Assembly: GCA_002400085.1 (NCBI GenBank)
Contig: DHEX01000101.1
Span: 14,925 to 30,146 of the forward strand
Direction: 5' to 3'
DNA length: 15,222 nt
From: Clostridiaceae bacterium UBA4839
Lineage (GTDB): Bacteria; Bacillota; Clostridia; Clostridiales; Caloramatoraceae
In this document: positions 1 through 5,670 of the stretch, piece by piece
Layout of the letters: each line of letters begins with the position of its first letter
Numbering within the stretch: position 1 is the first letter of the stretch
Translations under genes and position numbers: made by a program
The notes under the pieces: generated by a model
What the model was told of the DNA's origin: nothing
Databases searched by the model: none
Seen by the model: the letters and a program-made list of their open reading frames with translations, nothing else

Positions 1-25
1 TCGGCATTTAAAATATATGGCAATT

Positions 26-49
26 ACGGAAAACTTCTTATCCGTCCCC
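26..49 (+). repeat. Right end of a GGGACA/TGTCCC-type dispersed repeat
   Basis: This stretch starts ACGGAAAACTTC and ends TTATCCGTCCCC. It aligns base for base, with few differences, to the right ends of the repeat units at 755-776 and 1777-1799, which share the pattern CGGAA...TTATCTGTCCC. The rest of this copy lies left of the window. It is read here as a diverged copy of the same family. Confidence 0.55.
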
Positions 50-230
50 AAGTTTTCATTGAAGAATCAAGCAATTCTTAGCTTCAGCTAGAATTTGTTT
101 AAGAGGAATACCTATCTCCAAATGAAGCTAAGAAAAACTTACCTATGGTTATACCGTCCTTTTATTTTTAACCTATAGAATATTTAAATATTAAGGCTAC
201 TATACATCAGATTAAAGTTCATTGTAAGTA

Positions 231-270
231 TCATCCGTAATACCCCGCTTAAGCGGGGTATTACGGATGA
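231..270. repeat. Perfect 40-bp palindrome downstream of sspH
   Basis: Each 20-base half is the exact reverse complement of the other, with TCATCCGTAATACCCC outermost and GCTTAAGC at the centre. RNA from either strand would fold into a stem of about 18 bp with a TTAA loop. It lies 15 nt beyond the stop codon of the minus-strand spore protein gene, so it may act in termination or mRNA 3'-end protection. No T-run follows, so it is not a classical intrinsic terminator. A related hairpin occurs at 5613-5645. Confidence 0.8.
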
Positions 271-285
271 TGGCCATCGGATAAA

Positions 286-462
286 TTACATTTCCTTTAA
301 TTCTTCTGGATCTACAACAAACCTTTTTTCATTCTTTAAATCCTTAACCAAAACTTTCTGATTTTCATTATCAACATTTTCTATCCATACTGACTTTCCA
401 TTACAGCTAACATCAATTACACCTTTTGATTCAACAATTTCTACAGCTTTTTTTATATCCAT
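286..462 (-). CDS. sspH: H-type small acid-soluble spore protein
   Basis: This 58-residue protein begins MDIKKAVEIVESKGVIDVSC and ends DPEELKEM. It matches the SspH (H-type SASP) family in length and pattern: an N-terminal I-x-x-A-x-x-I-V-E-S segment, then a short beta-rich stretch with the V-W-I-E-N-V (I-x-x-V) motif, then an acidic EEL tail. Proteins of this family are made in the developing forespore as minor coat/core components. They are distinct from the DNA-binding alpha/beta SASPs. The ATG at 462 is supported by an AGGGAG ribosome binding site 8 nt upstream. The gene stands alone between two repeat structures. Expression would be expected from a sporulation sigma factor (G or K), but I could not identify a convincing promoter of that type. 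The family call is by eye from the short sequence and is fairly secure. Confidence 0.8.
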   Translation of the reverse strand: MDIKKAVEIVESKGVIDVSCNGKSVWIENVDNENQKVLVKDLKNEKRFVVDPEELKEM

Positions 463-530
463 TATTAATTCTCCCTTACATTTTATATTTTCCCTTTAAC
501 TTATTTTCCCCTCAAAAATTTAAAATATAA

Positions 531-776
531 GGGACATATAACAACTATTTTCCGCAGCCGTTATTAGCCTCTTCAACATTTAAAAATAGGCATAACAAAT
601 AATCCTGCTTTTAAAAGCAAAATGGATCTTATTAAAATTTACCCCTATCTATTAAAAAAATATTATTTTTTAATAGATAGGGGTAAATACTTTCCCTCAA
701 GCAGTGTATTCTATAATAAATTTATTTATTATATCACCAAAATATGTGGCAATACGGAAGATTACTTATCTGTCCC
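531..776. mobile_element. MITE-like repeat unit A (about 246 bp)
   Basis: The unit begins GGGACATATAACAAC and ends TTACTTATCTGTCCC, which form imperfect terminal inverted repeats. It contains no credible gene; the only sizeable open frame on the plus strand runs through a hairpin arm and the repeat end. Its left interior resembles the left interior of the unit at 1634-1799 (both have AGCCG-TAAT-CCTCT-like words). A 23-bp perfect hairpin lies in the middle. The right end stops 5 bp from the stop codon of the HAD gene. It looks like a non-autonomous element or a RAYT/REP-type repeat, but no transposase is present to confirm this. Confidence 0.5.
637..688. repeat. Perfect 23-bp stem-loop inside repeat unit A
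   Basis: The left arm 637-659 (ATTTACCCCTATCTATT plus six A) is the exact reverse complement of 666-688, with a 6-nt loop (660-665). The long uninterrupted stem is far beyond chance. It lies about 95 bp downstream of the HAD stop codon on the minus strand and upstream of sspH, so it could terminate minus-strand readthrough. No clear U-tract follows the GC part of the stem. Confidence 0.8.
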
Positions 777-781
777 TATTT

Positions 782-1582
782 TTAATTACCTAAAGCATAT
801 TTTTTAATTGCATTATAAACACCATTGTTGTTGTTAGTTTCTGCAACAAATCTTGCATATTTTTTTACTTCATCAGGGGCATTTTTCATAGCATAGCTAT
901 GATATGCCACTTTAAACATAGTCAAATCATTATAATAATCTCCAAAAGCCATGGTATCTTCTTTACTAATGTTGAATTTTTCCTGGATTATCTCTATAGC
1001 CTTCCCCTTGCTTACTCCCTTATTCATAATGTCTATCCATTTGTCTCCTGATATAACAAATTCCAAATTCTTATTTAAATTGGCATTTAGATAATCTATT
1101 ATTGATTGATTAACCCCATTTTTCAAATAATAAGATATTTTATAAATAGAATCTTTTACATCATTGTATGATTTAATTTTAATTGTAGGAACTTCTAATG
1201 ACTTAAAAATATCTATTAATTCCTCTGATGAATCCTTTATATATGCTTCACTTTCAGACGAAAGGGATATATCTGCTCCCATTTTAGTTGCACATTTTAA
1301 ATTCAGTACACTTTTAATATCATCTTCTAAAATGCGGCTTGAATATAATCTTCTTCCCATTTTATTATATCTTATAGTAGCGCCATTATGTGCGATAAAC
1401 ATCATGTCACCATTTACTTTTTTAAAATCATTATTGAGCTGTGAATAAGATCTACCACTAGCTGCTACAAATATTATATTCTTTTTAAATAATATATTTA
1501 TTAAATTAAATACCCTTTCATCTATTTTTCCATTATCCATTACCAGTGTGCCATCTAAATCTGATGCAATAAGTTTTATCAT
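782..1582 (-). CDS. Cof-type HAD-IIB family phosphatase
   Basis: This 266-residue cytoplasmic protein is a haloacid dehalogenase superfamily hydrolase of the Cof/YidA/SupH type, which typically dephosphorylate sugar phosphates, nucleotides or flavin precursors. All four motifs are visible: motif I DLDGT (D8 nucleophile, D10), motif II SGR (S42), the conserved Lys in SKGKA (about 192-194), and motif IV GDYYNDLTMF (D215, D219). The region between motifs II and III (roughly 80-190) is the C2B cap expected for subclass IIB. The length is normal for the family. An upstream in-frame ATG at 1609 would add nine residues, but AAGGGG at 1590-1595, 7 nt before 1582, supports the shorter form beginning MIKLIASDLDGTL. 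The gene is flanked by two repeat units and appears monocistronic. Substrate cannot be told from sequence; physiological role is unknown. Confidence 0.88.
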   Translation of the reverse strand: MIKLIASDLDGTLVMDNGKIDERVFNLINILFKKNIIFVAASGRSYSQLNNDFKKVNGDMMFIAHNGATIRYNKMGRRLYSSRILEDDIKSVLNLKCATKMGADISLSSESEAYIKDSSEELIDIFKSLEVPTIKIKSYNDVKDSIYKISYYLKNGVNQSIIDYLNANLNKNLEFVISGDKWIDIMNKGVSKGKAIEIIQEKFNISKEDTMAFGDYYNDLTMFKVAYHSYAMKNAPDEVKKYARFVAETNNNNGVYNAIKKYALGN

Positions 1583-1589
1583 AACTATT

Positions 1590-1595
1590 CCCCTT
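1590..1595 (-). promoter_or_regulatory. Ribosome binding site fixing the HAD start
   Basis: AAGGGG on the minus strand lies 7 nt before the ATG at 1582. It favours that start over the in-frame ATG at 1609. Confidence 0.7.
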
Positions 1596-1619
1596 ACTAT
1601 AAAATTCACTCTAAAGTAT

Positions 1620-1647
1620 ATTATAATATATTTGGGACATATAACAA
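1620..1647 (-). promoter_or_regulatory. Probable sigma-A promoter of the HAD gene
   Basis: On the minus strand TTGTTA (1642-1647) and a perfect TATAAT (1620-1625) are separated by 16 bp. Transcription would start near 1613, giving a leader of about 30 nt that contains the ribosome binding site. The -35 hexamer lies inside the terminal repeat of the unit at 1634-1799 (TTGTTATATGTCCC in this direction). Confidence 0.55.
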
Positions 1648-1799
1648 CTGTTTTTCCTCATCTCCAAATAGCCGCTAATTTTCCTCTAATTAATGTTTTG
1701 GCTTTATAGCTTTGTATTTTGGGAACTTGTACACTTTAATTGGTAGTCATGGGACAAATAACAATCTTTTTGTGAATCGGAAAAATTGTTATCTGTCCC
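1634..1799. mobile_element. MITE-like repeat unit B (about 166 bp)
   Basis: The unit begins GGGACATATAACAACTG, almost identical to the left end of the unit at 531-776, and ends TTGTTATCTGTCCC. No gene is present within it. Its right part contains a second GGGACA end at 1751, making a short hairpin with the right terminus. It may be a single unit with an internal repeat or two units side by side. It fills most of the gap between the HAD and chemotaxis receptor genes. Confidence 0.5.
1751..1799. repeat. Stem-loop of paired GGGACA/TGTCCC ends
   Basis: GGGACAAATAACAAT (1751-1765) pairs with ATTGTTATCTGTCCC (1785-1799) with one mismatch, leaving a 19-nt loop. On the plus strand a T6 tract follows. 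On the minus strand it begins 14 nt after the chemotaxis receptor stop codon, so it could cap that transcript, although no U-run follows in that direction. Confidence 0.65.
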
Positions 1800-1813
1800 T
1801 TTTTTCTGCTTTT

Positions 1814-3997
1814 TTATGAAACTTTAAAGCTGTCTGTAATCTGTTGTAACTTTTCGGACATCTTGTTTAGCTGCTTAGCTACAGTATTCATCTCCTCCAC
1901 AGATGATGACTGCTGCTGAACAGATGCAGTTATTTCCTGAGTTGAAGCTGCTGTTTTTTCTGAAATAGCTGAAATTCCTTCCATGGATTCAATTATTTCA
2001 TTTTTCCCTTGATCTATATTCTTTATTGCATCATTAAGCGTGTTTAACTTTTCTTCCACAATATTCATAGACATTTTAATATCATTAAATGTACTCATAG
2101 TATCGTTTATATATTCACCCTGATTTTCAATTACTGTTACAATGGATTTTGCCTTATTAACCGTATCTTGAGTCCTGCTATTTACATTTTTTATTATATT
2201 ATTTATATTATCAGCAGCCTTTTTTGATTCATCTGCTAACTTGCCAACCTCATTGGCTACTACAGAAAATCCCCTGCCTGCTTCTCCTGCTCTTGCTGCC
2301 TCAATAGCAGCATTAAGTGAAAGCATATTAGTTTCCTCAGATATATCAGTCATAGTTTTAAGTATTTGTTCGATTTCTCTTGTGTTGTTAGAAAGCTCTG
2401 AAATAGATACAGAAACATCGTTTATAACCTCAATGCTTTCAGTTGATTTAAGTTTTAAAGTTTCTACAGCCTCTGTTCCTTCATTAATTTTATTCATAGC
2501 GCTGTTTGATGCATTGTGTACTTCACTTGTACAAGATACTACCGAATCTACTTCCCTTCCGAAACCTTCAGCAGTTTCTACACCTTTTGCTGCTTGACTA
2601 GCTTGGCTTCCTGCTCCAACAGCTATTTCCTCAATAGCCTGAGAAACATTAGATGAATATGTTGACATTTCGTCGCTGCTGCCTTCCAAAACGTTGGCAA
2701 CTTCTCCGGTTTCATTTACAGATTCCTTTATCTCTGCTAATAATGTCTTTAAATTTGATGCCATTTTATTAAAGCTTACACCTAATCTTCCGAATTCATC
2801 CTTTGATTTATAATTTACATTAACTGATAAATCTCCCTGTTCAATAGCCGACATAGCTGATGAAACCTGGTTTAATGGGCGTGCTATTAATTTATTTGTT
2901 ATCATTATGGAAAATACTATAGTTAATACTAAGCATGCTAAACATATCAAAAATATCGTAGCCGTAGTCTTATCTGCTGCTGCCGTGAGCTCTTTCTCGG
3001 GCACTGCAGCAATGTATTTCCACCCTGTAGTATCTGATGTAGTATACACGGCAAACATTTTATCTTTATTACTTTTATATGTATAATCCCCCGTTTCACC
3101 ACTAATAGCAGCTTTTACACCTTCATCATCTTTTGCATTTATGCCTATCTTACTGATGTCAGGATGAGAAATAACAATCCCATCAGCATCCACTATAAAC
3201 ATATAACCTTTATTGCCTATATGTGCCTTGGCCAAAGCTGATTGAATCACATCTGGCTTTACATTTATCACTATTGCACCATTATTCCCCACTCCATTAG
3301 CTTTTTTGTACAATCTTACATTGCTTAAAACAATACTGCCTTTATTTAAAGACATCCCATCCACATGGGGAGGCATCCAAAATGCTTTTCCATCTAATCT
3401 TAAAGCTTTAGTAAAAAGAGGGTTATCTTTCATAGTCTTAATTGCATCAGGAGATGGGCTATTAGGTACTCCAACGTTTATTCCATCAGGATCTACTATG
3501 TATATGTTATCAATTAATTTATTACTGTTTATAATAGGCCTAAGTTTTTTCTCAACTGAATTTAATATCTCACTTTTTTCATAGTTCTCCTTACCTTTGC
3601 CATTACTAATCATTTCCTCTAATCCTTTGTCAGAAATAACCTGCGTCGAATATTTTTCTGCGGTATCAACAATTAAATCAACATAATTCATATTTTGGTT
3701 TAATATTTCAAAAGCATTGCTTATAAATTGTTTTTTTATTTCACTTTTAGTATTATATGAGGATACCATACCAACTAACAATAAAGATATTAATATAATT
3801 CCAGTAAAAAGTGCGGTTATTTTTTTAAGCACACTTTCTTTTGCATTTAATCTTAGGCCTGATTTTTCAAAGTGAAGTTTTTCTTTTTTTGTTTTGTTAT
3901 TTTTGCATTTTTTTATGTTTGAAATTTTTTCTTTCTTTTTTGGCATTTTAAATATGTTTTTGACTTTTTTAAATATTTTAAATATTTTATTTTTCAT
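1814..3997 (-). CDS. Methyl-accepting chemotaxis protein, dCache sensor
   Basis: This 727-residue receptor has the full transmembrane chemoreceptor layout. A very lysine-rich cytoplasmic stretch (1-58) precedes TM1 (about 59-80). The extracytoplasmic sensor (about 85-343) has the double-Cache pattern, with IDNIYIVDPDG near 162-172 and GYMFIVDADGIVISHPD near 264-280. TM2 (about 345-366) leads to a HAMP domain (367-420) and the coiled-coil signalling domain (440-727). The hairpin tip reads SLNAAIEAARAGEAGRGF (560-577), the segment that contacts CheA and CheW. It would sense a small extracellular ligand and control the flagellar motor through CheA. The start at 3997 follows a strong AGGGGGGTG site. 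No other chemotaxis gene is adjacent, as is common for orphan receptors. The ligand is unknown; Cache sensors often bind amino acids or carboxylates. Confidence 0.93.
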   Translation of the reverse strand: MKNKIFKIFKKVKNIFKMPKKKEKISNIKKCKNNKTKKEKLHFEKSGLRLNAKESVLKKITALFTGIILISLLLVGMVSSYNTKSEIKKQFISNAFEILNQNMNYVDLIVDTAEKYSTQVISDKGLEEMISNGKGKENYEKSEILNSVEKKLRPIINSNKLIDNIYIVDPDGINVGVPNSPSPDAIKTMKDNPLFTKALRLDGKAFWMPPHVDGMSLNKGSIVLSNVRLYKKANGVGNNGAIVINVKPDVIQSALAKAHIGNKGYMFIVDADGIVISHPDISKIGINAKDDEGVKAAISGETGDYTYKSNKDKMFAVYTTSDTTGWKYIAAVPEKELTAAADKTTATIFLICLACLVLTIVFSIMITNKLIARPLNQVSSAMSAIEQGDLSVNVNYKSKDEFGRLGVSFNKMASNLKTLLAEIKESVNETGEVANVLEGSSDEMSTYSSNVSQAIEEIAVGAGSQASQAAKGVETAEGFGREVDSVVSCTSEVHNASNSAMNKINEGTEAVETLKLKSTESIEVINDVSVSISELSNNTREIEQILKTMTDISEETNMLSLNAAIEAARAGEAGRGFSVVANEVGKLADESKKAADNINNIIKNVNSRTQDTVNKAKSIVTVIENQGEYINDTMSTFNDIKMSMNIVEEKLNTLNDAIKNIDQGKNEIIESMEGISAISEKTAASTQEITASVQQQSSSVEEMNTVAKQLNKMSEKLQQITDSFKVS

Positions 3998-4039
3998 ACT
4001 GCACCCCCCTAATTTTTATACTTAATTATATATTACCAC

Positions 4040-4069
4040 ATAATATGGCTTTTTAAAGTATTTTGTCAT
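4040..4069 (-). promoter_or_regulatory. Candidate sigma-A promoter of the chemoreceptor
   Basis: On the minus strand ATGACA (4064-4069) and TATTAT (4040-4045) are 18 bp apart, each one base from consensus. The start would be near 4033, leaving a 36-nt leader with the ribosome binding site. Confidence 0.45.
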
Positions 4070-4237
4070 AATTTAATAGATTCTTTCATAATATATACAT
4101 TTTTCAAATAAAAGCAGTTTTTATGTAATTTTTATTTGATGGATGCATAAAAACAAACAAAAAATTGAGAATTGAATCAAATTACATTTCACCCTTCAAT
4201 ATTGAATCGCTGCCCAGAGCTCAATTTATTAAAATAA

Positions 4238-4266
4238 TGGACACATAAGAGCCTCAATAGTAGACT
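4238..4266 (+). promoter_or_regulatory. Weak candidate promoter for the DUF1287 gene
   Basis: TGGACA (4238-4243) and TAGACT (4261-4266) are separated by 17 bp. The start would fall about 55 nt before the ATG at 4327. The -10 box matches only four of six consensus bases. Confidence 0.3.
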
Positions 4267-4326
4267 ATATATAGCATGAAATGTTTTTTTATCGGCTATA
4301 CGTAATATAATTAAGAGGTAAATGAT

Positions 4327-5010
4327 ATGAAGAAAAAATCTGTAATTACAATAAGTTCTTTAATTTTTCTCTTTATTTTAATATATAGCTTTATTCCCAA
4401 TAAAAGAATTATTAATGATTTCATTTTTAATTTCTTTAAACCTCCAATAAAAATTCAAAATGAATATTCAAAAGCAGATAAAAATAAAAATGGCATACCC
4501 GACTCCTTAGATATAGTTTTGGGGGCAAAAGAGGAGGTTAAAAAGAAAACACCATACAAAAGTAATTATTATAAAGATGGTTATCCTCCAGAGAGCGAAG
4601 GGGTTTGCACTGATGTAATATGGAGAGCATTTAAAAATGCAGATATAAACCTAAAAGATTTAATAGATGAGGATATTAAAAATAATGCAGAACTTTACAA
4701 AAGAGTCAATGGGAAACCTGATCCCAATATCGACTTTAGACGGGTTCCAAATTTAGATGTGTTTTTAAAAAGATACTGCCTTAGTCTTACAACAGAAGTA
4801 AAATGCAGGGATAAAGAAAACCTTAGTGAGTGGCAGCCAGGTGATATTGTAGTTTTTTTAGATGGCTATGAGCACATTGGTATAATATCTGATGAAAGAG
4901 ATAAAAATGGTATCCCCTATGTACTTCACAATACTTATCCACATGCCAATAAAATGAAGCTTTCTTGGTTTAGTGCACCTATTCATGGACATTACAGGTG
5001 GAAGTATTAG
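4327..5010 (+). CDS. Membrane-anchored DUF1287 (YiiQ-like) protein
   Basis: This 227-residue protein has one N-terminal membrane segment (about 7-24) with basic residues before it, placing the rest outside the membrane. The body matches DUF1287, a family related to NlpC/P60-like cysteine hydrolases. Visible features are GYPPESEGVCTDVIWRAFK with Cys94 as the likely nucleophile, the PGDIVVF strand (about 171-177), His183 in EHIGIISD, and His201 in VLHNT. The family has no firmly assigned reaction; the fold suggests amide or peptide bond cleavage in the cell envelope. Between anchor and domain lies DKNKNGIPDSLD (51-62), which resembles a calcium-binding aspartate loop of the thrombospondin type 3 or EF-hand-like kind. 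The ATG follows AGAGGT with 7-nt spacing. The gene is divergent from the receptor and appears monocistronic. Confidence 0.82.
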   Translation: MKKKSVITISSLIFLFILIYSFIPNKRIINDFIFNFFKPPIKIQNEYSKADKNKNGIPDSLDIVLGAKEEVKKKTPYKSNYYKDGYPPESEGVCTDVIWRAFKNADINLKDLIDEDIKNNAELYKRVNGKPDPNIDFRRVPNLDVFLKRYCLSLTTEVKCRDKENLSEWQPGDIVVFLDGYEHIGIISDERDKNGIPYVLHNTYPHANKMKLSWFSAPIHGHYRWKY

Positions 5011-5055
5011 CTCAAATGGATGCCTTTATCCCAAAAGTAAAAATATTGCATAAAA

Positions 5056-5089
5056 TTGCAATATATAGTATAATTATTATATATTGCAA
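5056..5089. repeat. AT-rich stem-loop after DUF1287 gene
   Basis: TTGCAATATATA (5056-5067) is the exact reverse complement of TATATATTGCAA (5078-5089), with a 10-nt loop that can pair further. It starts 45 nt after the DUF1287 stop codon. No T-run follows, so its role as a terminator is uncertain. Confidence 0.5.
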
Positions 5090-5163
5090 CAATTATAAAC
5101 TCATTAAAAATTTATTTCATATGGTACGTTTTTAATAATATTTCTTTTCTTTATAAATAATAA

Positions 5164-5180
5164 GCCCATATTCATTGGGC
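5164..5180. terminator. Small GCCCA/TGGGC hairpin, possible terminator
   Basis: GCCCA (5164-5168) pairs with TGGGC (5176-5180) around a 7-nt loop. It lies downstream of the DUF1287 gene. The short stem and the lack of a good T-run make this weak. Confidence 0.25.
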
Positions 5181-5354
5181 CTAAAATATTTATTGCTCCT
5201 AATCCCTTAATCAACACCTTATTTTTCATATCACAATTCACATACTTTTAACAAATTATACAAGTATAAGCCAAAAATTTATATAATTTTCATTTACTTT
5301 TATAATTTATAATATAAAATGGTAATTGTGTTCGGATAAGGGGGGGTATTATCG

Positions 5355-5540
5355 ATGAATGATGAACTTATGAAAAGAATTGATGAGATGCAGGATATCT
5401 TAAATAATGCTTGCATTTGTGGGGATAAAGACACAATTTTAGAAATTAGTTGCTCCCTTGATAAACTTATTGTTGAATATATTAAGGACGATATAAATTC
5501 TAAATTATCTAATATAAAAAAAAAGCCTACAAATGATTAA
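5355..5540 (+). CDS. Spo0E-like sporulation phosphatase
   Basis: This 61-residue protein matches the Spo0E family of small aspartyl-phosphate phosphatases. These remove phosphate from the sporulation master regulator Spo0A~P and so delay sporulation. The family signature S-x-x-L-D-x-L-I is present as SCSLDKLIVEY (32-42), within two predicted helices: residues 2-18 and about 25-45. The basic tail LSNIKKKPTND is extra and probably disordered. Compared with the usual SQELD core, Cys33 replaces Gln. The ATG at 5355 follows a run of seven G (AAGGGGGGGT) at good spacing. The gene stands alone and ends just before a strong hairpin terminator. In clostridia, which lack the Bacillus phosphorelay, the exact target of such proteins is less certain than in Bacillus. 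Confidence 0.85.
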   Translation: MNDELMKRIDEMQDILNNACICGDKDTILEISCSLDKLIVEYIKDDINSKLSNIKKKPTND

Positions 5541-5547
5541 TTTAATA

Positions 5548-5600
5548 TGCCCCTTATGATATTCAAATAAAAAATTTGAATATCATAAGGGGCACTTTTA
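5548..5600 (+). terminator. Strong terminator after the Spo0E-like gene
   Basis: The arm 5548-5568 (TGCCCCTTATGATATTCAAA...) is the exact reverse complement of 5574-5594, giving a 21-bp stem with an AAAAA loop. CTTTTATT follows on the plus strand. It begins 7 nt after the stop codon. It could also stop transcripts arriving on the minus strand from the glycoside hydrolase operon. Confidence 0.85.
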
Positions 5601-5612
5601 TTCAATGGCTAG

Positions 5613-5645
5613 CATCCGTTATCCCCCAGTGGGGGATAACGGATG
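5613..5645 (-). terminator. CATCCGT-type hairpin after the glycoside hydrolase gene
   Basis: CATCCGTTATCCCCC (5613-5627) is the exact reverse complement of GGGGGATAACGGATG (5631-5645), with an AGT loop. It lies 25 nt beyond the stop codon of the minus-strand glycoside hydrolase gene. It shares its outer sequence and downstream context (GGATGATG..C..TC-GGATAA) with the palindrome at 231-270, which also follows a minus-strand gene. It is a very stable hairpin, but a U-tract is not present directly after it. Confidence 0.6.
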
Positions 5646-5670
5646 ATGCGCCTCTGGATAAGTTCTTCTA

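Larger units (their letters stand above)
1..285. other. Gene-free left edge with repeat end and inverted repeats
   Basis: No coding region with a start and ribosome binding site was found here on either strand. The stretch holds the right end of a dispersed repeat (about 26-49), a 12-bp inverted repeat TTCTTAGCTTCA / TGAAGCTAAGAA (75-86 and 123-134, 36-nt loop), and the 40-bp palindrome at 231-270. A short open frame runs in from the window edge to a stop near position 80, but it translates the repeat and is not credible as a gene. Confidence 0.6.
3998..4326. other. Divergent intergenic region, receptor / DUF1287
   Basis: No gene was found in these 329 bases. They contain a candidate receptor promoter near its start codon, a weaker candidate promoter for the plus-strand gene, and a 9-bp inverted repeat GTTTTTATG / CATAAAAAC (4117-4125 and 4146-4154). 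I looked for a cyclic-di-GMP riboswitch upstream of the receptor and saw no conserved core. Confidence 0.5.
5011..5354. other. Intergenic region, DUF1287 to Spo0E-like gene
   Basis: No gene was found. The 344 bases hold an AT-rich 12-bp stem-loop at 5056-5089, a small GC-cored hairpin at 5164-5180, and A/T-rich promoter-like sequence before the Spo0E-like gene. Two overlapping TATAAT boxes lie at 5301-5306 and 5308-5313, neither with a clear -35 box. No Spo0A box was recognised. Confidence 0.5.

Noticed and set aside
1..80. Plus-strand frame open from the window edge, possibly the C-terminus of a gene
   Set aside because: The codons translate the dispersed repeat end and the same pattern recurs at 741-776, so it is repeat sequence rather than protein.
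622..807. Plus-strand 61-codon open frame
   Set aside because: It runs through both arms of the 23-bp hairpin and the repeat end, then overlaps the 3' end of the HAD gene; no ribosome binding site or family resemblance.
2241..2597. Plus-strand 118-codon open frame opposite the chemoreceptor
   Set aside because: It is antisense to the conserved signalling domain, low in complexity (Ser/Leu rich) and has no start signals.
4236..4250. A further diverged copy of the GGGACA repeat end (ATGGACACATAAGAG)
   Set aside because: Only a partial match without the ACAA block or a facing end; chance similarity in AT-rich DNA is likely.
3998..4300. Cyclic-di-GMP riboswitch upstream of the chemoreceptor
   Set aside because: The leader was read on the minus strand and no GEMM-type conserved core was seen.
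4289..4314. Sigma-D-like promoter (GCCGATAA on the minus strand) for the chemoreceptor
   Set aside because: The -10 box is good, but the -35 is only TTAA at 14 bp and it would give a leader of about 285 nt; the nearer sigma-A-like promoter is simpler. It remains possible.
5324..5354. A third copy of the CATCCGT palindrome family upstream of the Spo0E-like gene (CGGATAAGGGGGGGTATTAT)
   Set aside because: It resembles one arm only and has no facing arm; the G-run is explained as the ribosome binding site.
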